Source: an uncultured Lachnospiraceae bacterium (GTDB lineage: Bacteria > Bacillota > Clostridia > Lachnospirales > Lachnospiraceae). Taken from it: a DNA stretch of 64,000 nt. The number at the start of each line of letters is the position of its first letter. The stretch's first letter is position 1. The DNA lies in the NCBI GenBank assembly GCA_959022495.1, contig CAUEYX010000004.1:131768-195767 (forward strand), given 5' to 3'. Shown here piece by piece: positions 63,764 to 64,000 of the stretch. The translations under genes and the position numbers were made by a program. The notes beneath the pieces are model-generated. The model had not been told where the DNA came from, did not search any database, and saw nothing but the letters and a program-made list of their open reading frames with translations.

Positions 63764-63780
63764 GGCTTCCGGGATTATTA
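63747..63780 (+). terminator. Intrinsic terminator at the end of remnant 2
   Basis: TAATCCCGGA (63747-63756) pairs with TCCGGGATTA (63768-63777), followed by TTA. The stop codon of remnant 2 is in the loop. From 63781 to the window end no gene or other feature was recognised. Confidence 0.7.
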
Positions 63781-64000
63781 CCTGGGGATAATATGAAAGT
63801 AGTTCCACGAAACTGGGGATTTGAACTTATGAATGTATCTTGTCTGTTCTTTTACCAGTTCATTTCCTGTTGTAATTATAGGCGAATTGATACGTTCTTG
63901 ATAATTTATTCATAATCAATTATCCCTCTAACTTCAAATTTTCTCAGTTCTATAAATCGTTAAGGAAAGAATCGAAGAAGGTGTAGGTGAAAGGGCATCT

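Overview
The window comes from a Gram-positive, anaerobic, gut-type Firmicute. A Lachnospiraceae-like Clostridia is the best guess, an inference from gene content. The evidence is: strong AGGAGG ribosome sites; several giant secreted, cell-wall-anchored glycan-degrading enzymes with FIVAR-like stalks and a variant sorting signal (AAKTGD in place of LPxTG); a YesM/YesN two-component pair; GdpP; the rplI-dnaB block; and a CIRCE-controlled htpG. No rRNA, tRNA, CRISPR array or complete insertion sequence was seen.

Layout. 1-19.5 kb is a host-glycan locus. It holds the end of a Gfo/Idh/MocA oxidoreductase, a YesM/YesN sensor-regulator pair, a headless remnant of a surface protein, a 2328-residue clan GH-D-like protein, a 1362-residue GH29-like protein, and a three-gene operon of two paralogous small secreted proteins around a membrane-anchored one. 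19.7-23.5 kb is a single 1251-residue protein: calcineurin-like phosphoesterase, then STAND-type P-loop NTPase, then near-identical 42-residue Trp-rich repeats. It has the architecture of an antiviral STAND (Avs-like) conflict protein and is the most interesting gene here. 23.5-26.6 kb is a DUF134 regulator and a CoA-disulfide-reductase/siroheme-reductase/ferredoxin fusion. 27-32 kb is a large GH95 fucosidase sharing the same stalk and anchor.

32.3-36.8 kb is core genome (gdpP, rplI, dnaB, a MerR regulator). 37-43.6 kb has an acetyltransferase, an EamA exporter, an OmpR-type two-component system and an ABC exporter whose ribosome site lies in a hairpin. 43.6-49.4 kb is a tightly overlapping operon led by a MarR regulator: DUF1848, an SplB-like radical SAM protein, MutM, a stand-alone adenylation enzyme, a GNAT and an HhH-GPD glycosylase. 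49.4-50 kb is a 553-bp palindromic repeat element; a related copy follows htpG at 57.6 kb. 50-57.6 kb holds a PucR regulator with a membrane protein, an MsmK-type ATPase, cyclophilin, an EamA exporter, a GNAT, an SMR efflux remnant and htpG.

58-64 kb is a decaying region: broken ABC exporter genes, an AraC regulator, two response-regulator tails, and between those tails an intact Agr-like histidine kinase/LytTR regulator pair with a PH-like protein and a visible LytTR-type direct repeat.

The glycan enzymes probably work together at the cell surface. Four proteins share a roughly 210-residue stalk, the sorting signal and, for two of them, an almost identical promoter/leader. This suggests one regulatory programme, plausibly through YesM/YesN, and continuing exchange of DNA between their 3' ends.
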